Source: Dorea sp. AM10-31 (lineage in GTDB: Bacteria > Bacillota > Clostridia > Lachnospirales > Lachnospiraceae). Taken from it: 64,000 nucleotides of DNA. Under the pieces are notes generated by a model. That model did not search any database and was not told the origin of the DNA. It saw nothing but the letters and a program-made list of their open reading frames with translations. This document shows positions 35,314 through 43,749 of the stretch, one piece after another. A program made the translations under genes and the position numbers. The first letter of the stretch is position 1, and each line of letters opens with the position of its first letter. The stretch covers positions 124,001-188,000 of the forward strand of contig NZ_QTUV01000001.1 in assembly GCF_003435815.1 (NCBI RefSeq), in the 5' to 3' direction.

Positions 35314-36210
35314 ATGAAAAACTGGAAAAAATTTACACTCATCACTGGCACAGTCTGCACTATACTTGGATTTTTTCTTCTAATCTTCGGTCTATTTGCA
35401 GGTGGTATCCAATATCTGACATCCACTGATCTTGGCAGTTTTAATAATTCCGATAAAAGTGCAGCAAAAGTTCAAAAATTAGTTACAGAAGAACTTTCTC
35501 CATATAAAAACTTGGATGTATCTCTGGATTCCTTGAATCTGCAAGTGCGCTATTCAAAAGATAATACCTATGCTCTTTCATATAAAAATACTAAGACTTC
35601 TAAAACGAAAAGCACCACTCCAATTACCTGGTCACAGTCCGGAAACACTTTAAAAATCCGTGAGCGTAATTTGAAAAAGCATACCTGGTTTCATATTGAC
35701 CTTAACTTTCTGATCCGCCTTTTCGGAAACGATGATGAAAAAGAAGCGGTGTCCGATGAAGATATGGTAACTTTATATATTCCGAAGAATGCTGCTTTTG
35801 ACCAGATTACACTGGAAAACAATGATGGTAATCTGCTCCTTAACAATCTTAGAACCAGCCAAGGTATTATCCATGTCGATGATGGCGATATTATTTTCAA
35901 GAACTGTGCACTACGCAATACACTACTAACTTCTAATGACGGAGATGTTCTTAGTACCGCTACTTCCTATTCCGGAAATACGGCAATCACATGCAAAGAT
36001 GGAGATGTACTTTTCTATCGTGCAGCAGATGTATTGAAGCCACTTTCCCTGAAACTTGAAACGAACGACGGTGAAATCATTGTTCCTTCTTCATTTTCCG
36101 GAAAAGTAAAGGAAAAAGATGATAAAAGCATCTACCAGCAGAATGGCAGGGATGGATACGGAACTTTATCCATTCAATCAGAAGACGGAGATATTGTCTT
36201 GCACTCATAA
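35314..36210 (+). CDS. DUF4097-type beta-strand repeat protein
   Basis: 298 residues: an N-terminal hydrophobic helix (about 8-35, signal or anchor), then a long region of short repeated beta strands with NNDGNLLLNNLRTSQG, VDDGDIIFKNC, SNDGDVLST, CKDGDVLFY and TNDGEII, i.e. five DG-D/N-[VIL] turns forming a beta-helix-like adhesin fold (DUF4097). Common third gene of PadR-HAAS operons. Function unknown; likely extracytoplasmic. AAAGGAG precedes the start; 3 bp follow the HAAS stop. Confidence 0.83.
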   Translation: MKNWKKFTLITGTVCTILGFFLLIFGLFAGGIQYLTSTDLGSFNNSDKSAAKVQKLVTEELSPYKNLDVSLDSLNLQVRYSKDNTYALSYKNTKTSKTKSTTPITWSQSGNTLKIRERNLKKHTWFHIDLNFLIRLFGNDDEKEAVSDEDMVTLYIPKNAAFDQITLENNDGNLLLNNLRTSQGIIHVDDGDIIFKNCALRNTLLTSNDGDVLSTATSYSGNTAITCKDGDVLFYRAADVLKPLSLKLETNDGEIIVPSSFSGKVKEKDDKSIYQQNGRDGYGTLSIQSEDGDIVLHS

Positions 36211-36251
36211 CGCATCAAATACAATACCAGCTTATAGCTATTTGGAGATAA

Positions 36252-36281
36252 GCGAAGGAGCTGCACAAGCAACTCCTTCGC
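36252..36281. terminator. Inverted repeat between the two PadR cassettes
   Basis: CGAAGGAG (36253-36260) and CTCCTTCG (36273-36280) flank an inner TGC/GCA. It sits between two convergent operons. The T-tracts are short, so it is only a probable terminator. Confidence 0.4.
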
Positions 36282-36300
36282 ACATTTAGTAATGTTTTTC

Positions 36301-37749
36301 TCAATCCATAATGTTTCTTAATATTTTTCTGGAATTTCCCTGTTTTCCTATATACAGATGTTTGGGGTAAATATTTTTGTTTTTATAGACACTTAAAACG
36401 ATCCCAAGCATGGCATAGCACACAACGATATAATTACCTCCCGCTGACAGAAATGGCAGGAATGTCATAACCGTCGGGAATGTACCGGTATTGATCAGAA
36501 CATTTATGAGAAAATTTGTGAGAAGGACCATGCCACATCCGCATCCCATCAACATTCCCAACTGGTTTTTCTGTTTTACCGCTGCTCTAAAAACTGCAAG
36601 GATCAGTATTGCAAGTATTGCACATATACAAATTCCAGCGAGAATTCCATATGTTGCCGACAAATACGTCAGGAGATAATCCGCATTATAATCCGGAAGT
36701 TTTTGACTGATATTTACTCCATTGGCACCAATCATCTGATCCTGTTTCAACATATTATGCATCAGATTTGCAATATAATTCATCTCATTTCCACTACCAA
36801 TCCATACCGTAATTCTTGCCTTATAATAAGCCGATAAATAATCTCCAAAGCACATAACTGCAAACACAACTGCCGGAGCAATGACACTGGCTCCCCAGAT
36901 GCCTGCTATTGCTTTTGTCTTTGACACGTGAAACCAGTCATTTAAGACTGCCACTGTCAGCATAACCAGCATACATATTGCCAAAGTTGACGCTGTCATA
37001 AATGCCGGAGCCTGCAGCATAATAAATACCGGAAGAAGCAGCCACAAAACTGATTTTATCAATCCACCATATCCACTACCGTGATAGTGATAAATAATGC
37101 CGCCATATACCGGAACATACAATAAGATGAAGGCTTTCATAAAAATATAATGTCCGCTGATATACAATGGCCAGTATATATTTCCATTTACAATATTGAT
37201 CCCGAATACACTCGCAAGAATGCAGGCTGCCATCAAAACAACGCCACTCTTCTTTGCATGTCTCGCAATCCATGTGTAATCCAGAAAATAAATGCCACAC
37301 ATCACTGCAATTCCGATTGCAACATGTGCGATATATCTTTTTGAGGATATAAGGTTTGCCACACCACTGTTTTTTGTAATTACAGTATGTACTATAATTC
37401 CCAAAACACTTAAAAGTCCGACAAGTATTAATAATTTCCATGCAATCTGTGGTCTGTGTATCCTGTCCAGCTCAACTCCGGTCTCCACCGGGTCCCCCAT
37501 ATCGCGCACAGCTTCCTGCTCTGCTTTTTCTTTGCTCATTCCGGCTTTTATATTGTCCGTGATCTGATCCTCCAGATGTGACTCCAGTTCCTTTGCAATA
37601 TACGGTCTTGCCTTCTTACAGCGAATCTGCTCTAATACTTTATCCAAATATTTATCTTGCAATTTTTCCATTTCCTGTTTTTCAGCTTTTATCTTTTCGG
37701 CTTCTAACTTTTCATTTTTGGATTTTTCATTGTATATTTCTTTCCTCAT
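36301..37749 (-). CDS. SEDS-type (FtsW/RodA) protein with an N-terminal permease-prefix/HAAS domain
   Basis: 482 residues. Residues 1-95 are a charged coiled stretch and a permease-prefix domain (DKVLEQIRCKKARPYIAKELESHLEDQITDNIKAGMSKEKAEQEAVRDMGDPVETG). The rest has about ten membrane segments. The SEDS family landmarks are visible though divergent: LPDYNADYLLTYLSATYGILAG (the 'TDF' region with Asp) and LPFLSAGGNYIV (usually LPFxSYGGSS). So it is a divergent peptidoglycan glycosyltransferase relative joined to a signalling head. It starts 3 bp after the PadR stop, so it is co-transcribed. Confidence 0.85.
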   Translation of the reverse strand: MRKEIYNEKSKNEKLEAEKIKAEKQEMEKLQDKYLDKVLEQIRCKKARPYIAKELESHLEDQITDNIKAGMSKEKAEQEAVRDMGDPVETGVELDRIHRPQIAWKLLILVGLLSVLGIIVHTVITKNSGVANLISSKRYIAHVAIGIAVMCGIYFLDYTWIARHAKKSGVVLMAACILASVFGINIVNGNIYWPLYISGHYIFMKAFILLYVPVYGGIIYHYHGSGYGGLIKSVLWLLLPVFIMLQAPAFMTASTLAICMLVMLTVAVLNDWFHVSKTKAIAGIWGASVIAPAVVFAVMCFGDYLSAYYKARITVWIGSGNEMNYIANLMHNMLKQDQMIGANGVNISQKLPDYNADYLLTYLSATYGILAGICICAILAILILAVFRAAVKQKNQLGMLMGCGCGMVLLTNFLINVLINTGTFPTVMTFLPFLSAGGNYIVVCYAMLGIVLSVYKNKNIYPKHLYIGKQGNSRKILRNIMD

Positions 37750-37752
37750 CTA

Positions 37753-38082
37753 CTACACCTCCAAAGCCAACACGTGTTCCACTGCTCTGGTATATTCTTT
37801 CCATTCTTCTGTCTTTTTCGCCAGCATCCCTCTGCCCTTTTTCGTAAGGCGGTAATATTTTCTTGTCTTTCCGCCCATCTCCTCTTCATAGACTACGACA
37901 AGTTCTTTATCCTCCAGTCCGTGTAAAAGTGGATACAATGTACCTGCTTTCAACTCAAATACATTCTCCGATTTCTGCCGTAATGTATCAATCATCTCAT
38001 AACCATACATGTCTTTCTCAGATAACAATTTCAGGATCAACATCTGCATACTCCCCGAAACCAATGTTTTTTCTACTGCCAT
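37753..38082 (-). CDS. PadR-family transcriptional regulator (second cassette)
   Basis: 109 residues from MAVEKTL, eight bases after AGGGGAG. The winged-helix motif is SEKDMYGYEMIDTLRQKSENVFELKAGTLYPLLHGLEDKELVVVYEEEMGGKTRKYYRLTKKG. It differs from the first PadR in sequence, so the two are paralogues rather than a recent duplicate. Head of the operon with the SEDS-like gene. No clear promoter was seen in 38083-38272, which is AT-rich and has no supported gene. Confidence 0.9.
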   Translation of the reverse strand: MAVEKTLVSGSMQMLILKLLSEKDMYGYEMIDTLRQKSENVFELKAGTLYPLLHGLEDKELVVVYEEEMGGKTRKYYRLTKKGRGMLAKKTEEWKEYTRAVEHVLALEV

Positions 38083-38272
38083 TAAAACAGCTCCCCTTTC
38101 TACCACAATATATCTATGAATAACATCCTTACAATCTGTAAGAAATTATCATTCTGTTGCTTAAGACGCCTTATAAATACTACTATTCTGTCATAATCTG
38201 CTATGAGATTAAGCTACTATAAGATAAGCTACTTCTAAGTTTAAACTTTAAGATAAAACTCTGACTTTAATC

Positions 38273-38581
38273 TTAATGTATTTTGTGCCTATATAGGCTA
38301 ACTATATATAGTCCACCTATATAATATTGGATTATTTTAATTTTGTCAATCATTATATGTATATTCTCTATTTCTAATTCAATTTTTGTATCCCCATCCT
38401 TTGGTACCATACCAAATTTTTGAAATACAAATCCAGTAAATGTGTCACACTCTTCTGTAAATGTAACGCCTATAGCGTCTTCAATATCACTTAATCGTAT
38501 ACTTCCTAAAAATCCTGACAACGTGATTGCAACCTGAATTGTCGCAAGAAATCGTGCCGGTTCTTGTGTTAACCATACTAA
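38273..38581 (-). pseudogene. Internally deleted CNNM/CorC-HlyC-type (DUF21) protein remnant
   Basis: On the minus strand, about 25 codons of the DUF21 membrane domain (QEPARFLATIQVAITLSGFLGS) run directly into the C-terminal CorC/HlyC domain (LSDIEDAIGVTFTEECDTFTGFVFQKFGMVPKDGD). The membrane domain, CBS pair and link, about 300 residues, are gone and the front is interrupted by TAA at 38584-38582. Similar proteins are about 430 residues long. An in-frame deletion of one original gene fits best. The last residues also diverge from the family. Confidence 0.8.
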
Positions 38582-38627
38582 TTATCTACCCTTTTTTGCA
38601 AAATTTTAAAAATTTCAAGTATAAAGA

Positions 38628-38657
38628 AACCCCCAAAGCACAAGGCTTTGAGGGTTT
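38628..38657 (-). terminator. Terminator of rplM-rpsI
   Basis: On the minus strand CCCTCAAAGC pairs with GCTTTGGGGG (38655-38630), followed by TTTCTTTAT. Confidence 0.75.
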
Positions 38658-38684
38658 TTTGTAAATTCTTTGTTCTGTTTTGAA

Positions 38685-39077
38685 TTATCTCTTTGAGAAC
38701 TGTGGTGCTCTACGAGCTGCTTTGAGACCGTATTTCTTACGTTCTTTCATACGTGGATCACGTGTTAAGTATCCAGCTTTCTTAAGTACCGGTCTGTAAT
38801 CAGCATCAGCCTCAAGAAGTGCTCTTGCGATACCATGACGGATTGCTCCGGCCTGTCCTGTGTATCCGCCACCTTTAACATTAACGATAACGTCGAATTT
38901 TCCTTCAGTCTCTGTAGCAACCAACGGCTGACGTACAACAACCTTTAATGTTTCAAGTCCAAGATACTCGTCAATATCTCTTTTATTAATTGTAATGTTA
39001 CCTGTTCCAGGTACTAAATATACTCTTGCGATAGATTTTTTTCTTCTTCCTGTTCCGTAGAATTTTGCCTTAGCCAC
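38685..39077 (-). CDS. rpsI: 30S ribosomal protein S9
   Basis: 130 residues, standard length. It has the [17 protein letters not shown] start, [19 protein letters not shown] and the conserved C-terminal [16 protein letters not shown] tail that reaches the ribosomal P site. Second gene of the rplM-rpsI operon. Confidence 0.98.
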   Translation of the reverse strand: MAKAKFYGTGRRKKSIARVYLVPGTGNITINKRDIDEYLGLETLKVVVRQPLVATETEGKFDVIVNVKGGGYTGQAGAIRHGIARALLEADADYRPVLKKAGYLTRDPRMKERKKYGLKAARRAPQFSKR

Positions 39078-39103
39078 TGTAATATCCTCCTTTCAACCTT
39101 TCC

Positions 39104-39532
39104 TTAGAATTTCAGTTCAACTGGTTTCTGAGCTTCCTGTTTGTGCTCCGGTCCAGCGTATACATGAAGTTTCTTGATCATTGCTCTTCCTAAAGGTCCT
39201 TTCGGAAGCATTCCTTTTACAGCCAGTTCAATAACTTTCTCAGGTTTCTTAGCCATCATCTCTTTTAATGTAGTCTCTTTCATTCCTCCTACATAATCAG
39301 AGTGATTATAATATACTTTCTGATCCAGTTTCTTTCCTGTTACTTTTACCTTCTCAGCATTTACAACTACTACGTAATCACCTGTGTCTACGTGTGGTGT
39401 AAATTCTGGTTTATTCTTACCTCTTAAAACTTTAGCTACTTCTGATGACAGACGTCCTAATGTACATCCAGCAGCGTCAACTACGTACCATTTTCTTTCA
39501 ATCTTATCTGGATTAGCCATATAAGTTTTCAT
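39104..39532 (-). CDS. rplM: 50S ribosomal protein L13
   Basis: 142 residues, standard length, with [49 protein letters not shown] and the [19 protein letters not shown] region. GGAGGGAAACC precedes the ATG. First gene of the rplM-rpsI operon, with a consensus-like promoter 120 bp upstream. Confidence 0.98.
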   Translation of the reverse strand: MKTYMANPDKIERKWYVVDAAGCTLGRLSSEVAKVLRGKNKPEFTPHVDTGDYVVVVNAEKVKVTGKKLDQKVYYNHSDYVGGMKETTLKEMMAKKPEKVIELAVKGMLPKGPLGRAMIKKLHVYAGPEHKQEAQKPVELKF

Positions 39533-39680
39533 TGGTTTCCCTCCTGTGAATCATTAACTTTTTCATTAACACTTTCATGATAAATATATTGAAATCAATA
39601 AAGCTCCGGGGCTTTGGTGCTTTACTGTTTCTCCTTTTGTCATACTGCATTATTATATTACACAACCCCGTGTGTGTCAA
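39533..39680 (-). promoter_or_regulatory. rplM promoter and possible autoregulatory leader
   Basis: TTGACA (39680-39675) and TATAAT (39657-39652) on the minus strand are 17 bp apart, a near-perfect promoter. The about 110-nt leader contains a GC-rich hairpin (AAAGC and GCTTT around CCAAAGCCCCGG), as expected of L13 autoregulatory leaders. The rest of 39681-39895 holds repeat copy B and the MATE promoter. Confidence 0.7.
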
Positions 39681-39737
39681 CCTTTTTTATAAACAATATG
39701 CTGTTTTCTTCATCTTTCGATCTCAATACTATCTTAT

Positions 39738-39803
39738 GGTGTCAAGGTTAAAAAACTCCACTCGTGTGCAAGCACATCGTGATTTTCAGTCTTTTGACCC
39801 TGG
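39738..39803 (-). repeat. Hairpin repeat, copy B (upstream of MATE gene)
   Basis: Read on the minus strand it begins CAGGGTCAAAAG (39802-39791), then CTGAA, and has the core CACGATGTGCTTGCACA. It is closest to copy C (41260) and inverted relative to it. Its outer edge contains the -35 box of the MATE promoter. Confidence 0.6.
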
Positions 39804-39822
39804 AAGCATCTTATAGTATAAT
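39794..39822 (+). promoter_or_regulatory. Promoter of the MATE gene
   Basis: TTGACC (39794-39799) and TATAAT (39817-39822) are 17 bp apart. The -35 box lies inside hairpin copy B, so the repeat is physically part of this promoter. Confidence 0.65.
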
Positions 39823-39895
39823 ATTTTCTGTTGAGCTCTTATTTTAACATAAGATCAATAATTTATACAATTAATAATATTTGGGGGAAAACTAA

Positions 39896-41245
39896 ATGAA
39901 AAAGAACATTGATATGCTCCATGGGCCTGTGCTGCCGGCACTTACGAAGCTGGCACTTCCGATCATGGCAACTTCACTTATCCAAATGGCGTACAACCTG
40001 ACTGACATGATCTGGATAGGAAGGCTGGGGAGCAACGCTGTAGCCGCAGTCGGCGCAGCAGGTATGTATATGTGGCTTTCCAACGGGCTGGCTTCACTGT
40101 CTAAAATGGGTGGTCAGGTAAATACAGGCTACTCACTGGGGAGCGGTAGCCGCAAAGAAGCTGCCGGATATATCGCAAACACTTTACGTTTTGCAGCCAT
40201 TTCGGGCATTATTTTTGGTATTGTCTGCATGTTGTCCGCAACACCATTGATCGGTTTTTTCAATCTGAACAGTCCACAGGTTATCGCCGATGCGAAAATC
40301 TATCTCCAGATCACTTGTGGTCTGGTTGTATTTTCCTTTGTGAATCAGAGCTTTACCGGAATCTTTACGGCACTTGGAAACAGCAAGGCTGCTTTTCTCG
40401 CTACCACATCCGGTCTGATCGTCAATATCATTCTGGATCCGGTTCTTATTTTCGGTCTCGGACCATTTCCGGCTATGCGGATCATGGGTGCTGCTGTCGC
40501 AACCGTAATCGCACAGGCGATCGTAACCCTGACATTTCTTATATTTACAAGGAAAGATACTCTGATTTTCCCGGAAGTACATTTCTTCGGAAAACCGAAC
40601 ATGCACTATCTTACTTCTATTATAAAGATTGGCCTTCCGACTTCCATCCAGAGTATGCTGTTTACCGGCATTTCCATGATTATCGCAAGACTGGTTGCAG
40701 GCTATGGAGATGCGGCTGTTGCTGTGCAGAAAGTTGGTTCACAGATTGAATCCATTTCCTGGATGACGGCTGATGGTTTTGCCGCTGCCGTCAATTCTTT
40801 TATTGCGCAGAATCACGGTGCCGGAAACCGCGACCGTATCCGCAAAGGCTATTCGCATGCCATGGGAATCGTGCTGGTCTGGGGAATCTTCTGCACACTG
40901 CTTCTGATTCTCTGCCCGGAACCAATCTTCCGGATCTTTATCACAGAACCGGATGTCATACCAATGGGCGTGGACTATTTGATGATCCTCGGCGTGTCAC
41001 AACTCTTTATGAGCGTAGAGATCACTACAGCCGGTGCATTTTCCGGCTACGGCCGTACAGTACCGCCGTCTGTCATCAGTATTATATTTACCTCCGCGCG
41101 GATTCCTCTGGCGATGCTGCTGATCACAACGTCACTCGCCTTAAACGGTATCTGGTGGAGTATAACCATTTCCAGCATTTTCAAAGGGATTTTACTGCTG
41201 ACCTGGTTTTTGTTCTTTTTAAGGAAAGAAATGAAAAAATCCTGA
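39896..41245 (+). CDS. MATE-family multidrug/metabolite efflux transporter
   Basis: 449 residues with 12 membrane helices. The two MATE halves are visible: HGPVLPALTKLALPIMATSLIQMAYNLTDMIWIG at the start, and IIKIGLPTSIQSMLFTGISMIIARLVAGYGDAAVAVQKVG from about 240. Such pumps export organic cations or metabolites by Na+ or H+ antiport. GGGGG is eight bases before the ATG. Monocistronic; flanked by inverted copies of a hairpin repeat. Confidence 0.92.
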   Translation: MKKNIDMLHGPVLPALTKLALPIMATSLIQMAYNLTDMIWIGRLGSNAVAAVGAAGMYMWLSNGLASLSKMGGQVNTGYSLGSGSRKEAAGYIANTLRFAAISGIIFGIVCMLSATPLIGFFNLNSPQVIADAKIYLQITCGLVVFSFVNQSFTGIFTALGNSKAAFLATTSGLIVNIILDPVLIFGLGPFPAMRIMGAAVATVIAQAIVTLTFLIFTRKDTLIFPEVHFFGKPNMHYLTSIIKIGLPTSIQSMLFTGISMIIARLVAGYGDAAVAVQKVGSQIESISWMTADGFAAAVNSFIAQNHGAGNRDRIRKGYSHAMGIVLVWGIFCTLLLILCPEPIFRIFITEPDVIPMGVDYLMILGVSQLFMSVEITTAGAFSGYGRTVPPSVISIIFTSARIPLAMLLITTSLALNGIWWSITISSIFKGILLLTWFLFFLRKEMKKS

Positions 41246-41259
41246 TTTCTTTTAATGAT

Positions 41260-41324
41260 GCAGGGTCAAAAGCCTGAACCCACGATGTGCTTGCACATAA
41301 GTGGGTTTATGGCTTAGTGACCCG
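41260..41324 (+). repeat. Hairpin repeat, copy C (downstream of MATE gene)
   Basis: A nested inverted repeat with only short bulges: GGGTCA/TGACCC, AGCC/GGCT, AACCCAC/GTGGGTT and a core ATGTGC/GCACAT (arms from 41262 to 41322). No T-run follows, so a terminator role is unlikely. It begins 16 bp after the MATE stop. Confidence 0.7.
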
Positions 41325-41463
41325 CCCGATATGAGCATAAAAGTGGAGCGTAAGCTTCATGATACGCGGATATTGGGGTGAATTGCAGGAACACGAAGTA
41401 CAGAACAATTCGTATGGCATCTTTCTAAATACAATTATCATCAACAAGGAGGACTTAATTACT

Positions 41464-42768
41464 ATGTGGGCTTATGAAGGCGTTTTTTATCAAATCTATC
41501 CGATTGGATTCTGCGGTGCACCTGTGCACAATGACGGCGTGACCGTTTCCAGAATTCTGAAATTAAAGGACTGGGCAGGTTATCTCGGTGACCTCGGGAT
41601 TACTTCTATATTATTAAACCCGATTTTTGAATCCGACAATCACGGATATGACACGAGAGATTTTAAGAAGATTGACTGCCGTCTCGGCACAAATGAAGAT
41701 TTCGCTGAAGTATGTAAATCGCTCCATGAAAATGGTGTGAAAATCGTTCTCGACGGTGTTTTCAACCATGTCGGTCGTGGTTTCTGGGCGTTCAAAGATG
41801 TACAAGAGAAGAAATGGGATTCTCCTTACAAGGACTGGTTCCATATCAGCTTTGACGGAAACAGCTGCTATGATGACGGTTTCTGGTACGAGGGCTGGGA
41901 AGGTCATTTTGAATTGGTAAAATTAAATCTGCAAAACCCGGCAGTCGTCGATTATCTTCTGGAATGTGTAAAATTCTGGATCAATACTTTTGACATCGAC
42001 GGGCTCCGGCTGGATGTCGCTTACAGTCTGGATCACAATTTCATGCGCAGGCTCCGTAGTTATACCCAGGAATTAAAGCCTGATTTCGCACTGATTGGTG
42101 AAGTTCTTTTTGGTGATTATAATATTATCGTCAATGATGAAATGCTTCACAGCTGCACAAATTATGAATGTTACAAAGGCTTGTACTCCAGCTTCAATTC
42201 CATGAATCTGTTCGAGATTGCCCATTCTCTGCACCGCCAGTTCGGGGCTGATCCATGGTGCATTTACCGTGGGAAACATTTGATGACATTTGCAGATAAC
42301 CACGACGTCACAAGACTTGCCAGCATCCTGACAAACAAAGCTCATATTCCACTTGCTTATGGACTACTTCTCGGCATGCCAGGTGTACCGTGTCTTTATT
42401 ATGGAAGCGAATGGGCTGAACCGGGAGAGAAAGCTCCGGATAATGATTACGCACTGCGTCCTTGCTTCGATGCGCCAAAACCGAATGACCTGACCTCATT
42501 TATCAAAAAATTAATTCAGATTCGTGAGCACAGCGACGCACTCTGCAACGGCTCTTACAGAAATGTTGTGATTCAGAATCATCAGCTAATCTTTGAACGC
42601 TGCACGGAGAACACACGTGTTCTCGTTGCCATTAACGCTGCTGACTATCCATACACTGCTTATCACGGTGACCTGAGCGGTCAAATGACGGATCTGATCA
42701 CCGGCGAAACCGTTACCATGCAGGGACAACTTGAGCTGCCCCCATACAGCGTGCAGTATTTAAGATAA
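41464..42768 (+). CDS. GH13 alpha-amylase-family glycoside hydrolase
   Basis: 434 residues from MWAYEGVFYQ, 11 bases after AAGGAGG; an upstream extension to 41359 lacks a site. Cytoplasmic, no signal peptide. The GH13 motifs are DGVFNHVG (region I), GLRLDVAY with nucleophile Asp (region II), LIGEVLFGDY with acid/base Glu (region III) and FADNHDVTRL (region IV). Probably hydrolyses or transfers small alpha-glucans, similar to cyclomaltodextrinase-like or amylosucrase-like enzymes without the extra N domain. Exact specificity unknown. Stands alone, no maltose operon nearby. Confidence 0.92.
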   Translation: MWAYEGVFYQIYPIGFCGAPVHNDGVTVSRILKLKDWAGYLGDLGITSILLNPIFESDNHGYDTRDFKKIDCRLGTNEDFAEVCKSLHENGVKIVLDGVFNHVGRGFWAFKDVQEKKWDSPYKDWFHISFDGNSCYDDGFWYEGWEGHFELVKLNLQNPAVVDYLLECVKFWINTFDIDGLRLDVAYSLDHNFMRRLRSYTQELKPDFALIGEVLFGDYNIIVNDEMLHSCTNYECYKGLYSSFNSMNLFEIAHSLHRQFGADPWCIYRGKHLMTFADNHDVTRLASILTNKAHIPLAYGLLLGMPGVPCLYYGSEWAEPGEKAPDNDYALRPCFDAPKPNDLTSFIKKLIQIREHSDALCNGSYRNVVIQNHQLIFERCTENTRVLVAINAADYPYTAYHGDLSGQMTDLITGETVTMQGQLELPPYSVQYLR

Positions 42769-42851
42769 TGCCATAATGATCAAATTGCACAATTCAAAGC
42801 ATCAAGATATGCCAAAACGTAAAATTTTTAACAAAAAAACTTACATTTTCC

Positions 42852-42880
42852 TTGTAATTGCAATTTATTGTTGCTACAAT
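42852..42880 (+). promoter_or_regulatory. Promoter of the secreted rhodanese
   Basis: TTGTAA (42852-42857) and TACAAT (42875-42880) are 17 bp apart, 45 bp upstream of the start codon. Confidence 0.6.
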
Positions 42881-42925
42881 GCAATTAGATAGTTTTTTTC
42901 ATAAACAAAGAGGAGGCATGTAAAA

Positions 42926-43651
42926 ATGAAAAAAAGAAACATTATCACATCTATTGCATTAGCTGGTGCCCTGTGCTTCAGCTCATTACTTCCGGTATCT
43001 GCTGCCACATTTGAGAACAGTGGAATCAAGGAAACCCAGGTTGAAAAAGTTACATATCAGTTCATGAACGAAACACAGGCTGGTAAGTACAAACTTGTTG
43101 ACACAGATACTCTGCACAGTTGGGTTTCAAAGAAAGACAAGATGATCATTGTAGACACAATGCCGGCTGCTGCATCTTACGACAAGCAGCATGTTCCTGG
43201 TGCTATCAACTCAGTTGCTCCAATGAAAGAAGCTGAGTACACACCGGAACAGAAAGCTGATCTTACCAGCCAGGTTGAGAAGCTCCTTCCAAACAAGACA
43301 GTCTCAAAGACAACTTCAAAAACTACATGGTCTAAAGTTTCTAAGAAAACTTACAGCAAACTGAAAAAAGCTGACAGAAAAACAAAAAAAGTAAAAAAAG
43401 GCAAAAAGACAGTTACATATTATTACAAAAAAGTTGTAAAGAAATCTACAAAGAAAACTACTGTCAAAGATAAAAGCTACAAGATCGTAGTATACTGTGG
43501 TCATATCGGATGTGCTCGTTCTCACGTTGCTGCAGCTTACCTTGTAAAACAGGGATACACAAATGTATATCGTTACGGCGGTGGAATCAGTGCATGGGTT
43601 GATGCAGGATATTCTATCGAGAAAGTTGAAACTGAACAGCCGGCACAATAA
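42926..43651 (+). CDS. Secreted rhodanese-like protein with a lysine-rich insertion
   Basis: 241 residues: signal peptide (1-27, ending LPVSAA), then the first half of a rhodanese domain (IIVDTMPAAASYDKQHVPGAINSV, about 74-97), a 60-residue Lys/Thr-rich insertion (about 124-186), and the second half with the active-site loop YCGHIGCARSH (Cys191) and YRYGGGISAWVDAGY. In a normal rhodanese these halves are contiguous. The protein is exported; it could handle sulfane sulfur outside the cell, with the basic insert perhaps binding the wall. AGGAGGCATGT precedes the ATG. A terminator follows. Confidence 0.85.
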   Translation: MKKRNIITSIALAGALCFSSLLPVSAATFENSGIKETQVEKVTYQFMNETQAGKYKLVDTDTLHSWVSKKDKMIIVDTMPAAASYDKQHVPGAINSVAPMKEAEYTPEQKADLTSQVEKLLPNKTVSKTTSKTTWSKVSKKTYSKLKKADRKTKKVKKGKKTVTYYYKKVVKKSTKKTTVKDKSYKIVVYCGHIGCARSHVAAAYLVKQGYTNVYRYGGGISAWVDAGYSIEKVETEQPAQ

Positions 43652-43691
43652 TAAGGAGCTCATGGATTTGAATGGTTCCAGGTAATCACAA

Positions 43692-43722
43692 CGGGGAGTT
43701 GATAGACAGCTCCCCGTTTTTT
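43692..43722 (+). terminator. Terminator after the secreted rhodanese
   Basis: CGGGGAG (43692-43698) pairs with CTCCCCG (43710-43716), followed by TTTTTT. Confidence 0.8.
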
Positions 43723-43749
43723 CAACAATGAAGAGAGAGAGGTTATGAA

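Noticed and set aside
41262..41322. Rho-independent terminator of the MATE gene
   Set aside because: A strong stem but no T-run, and related copies occur upstream of genes.
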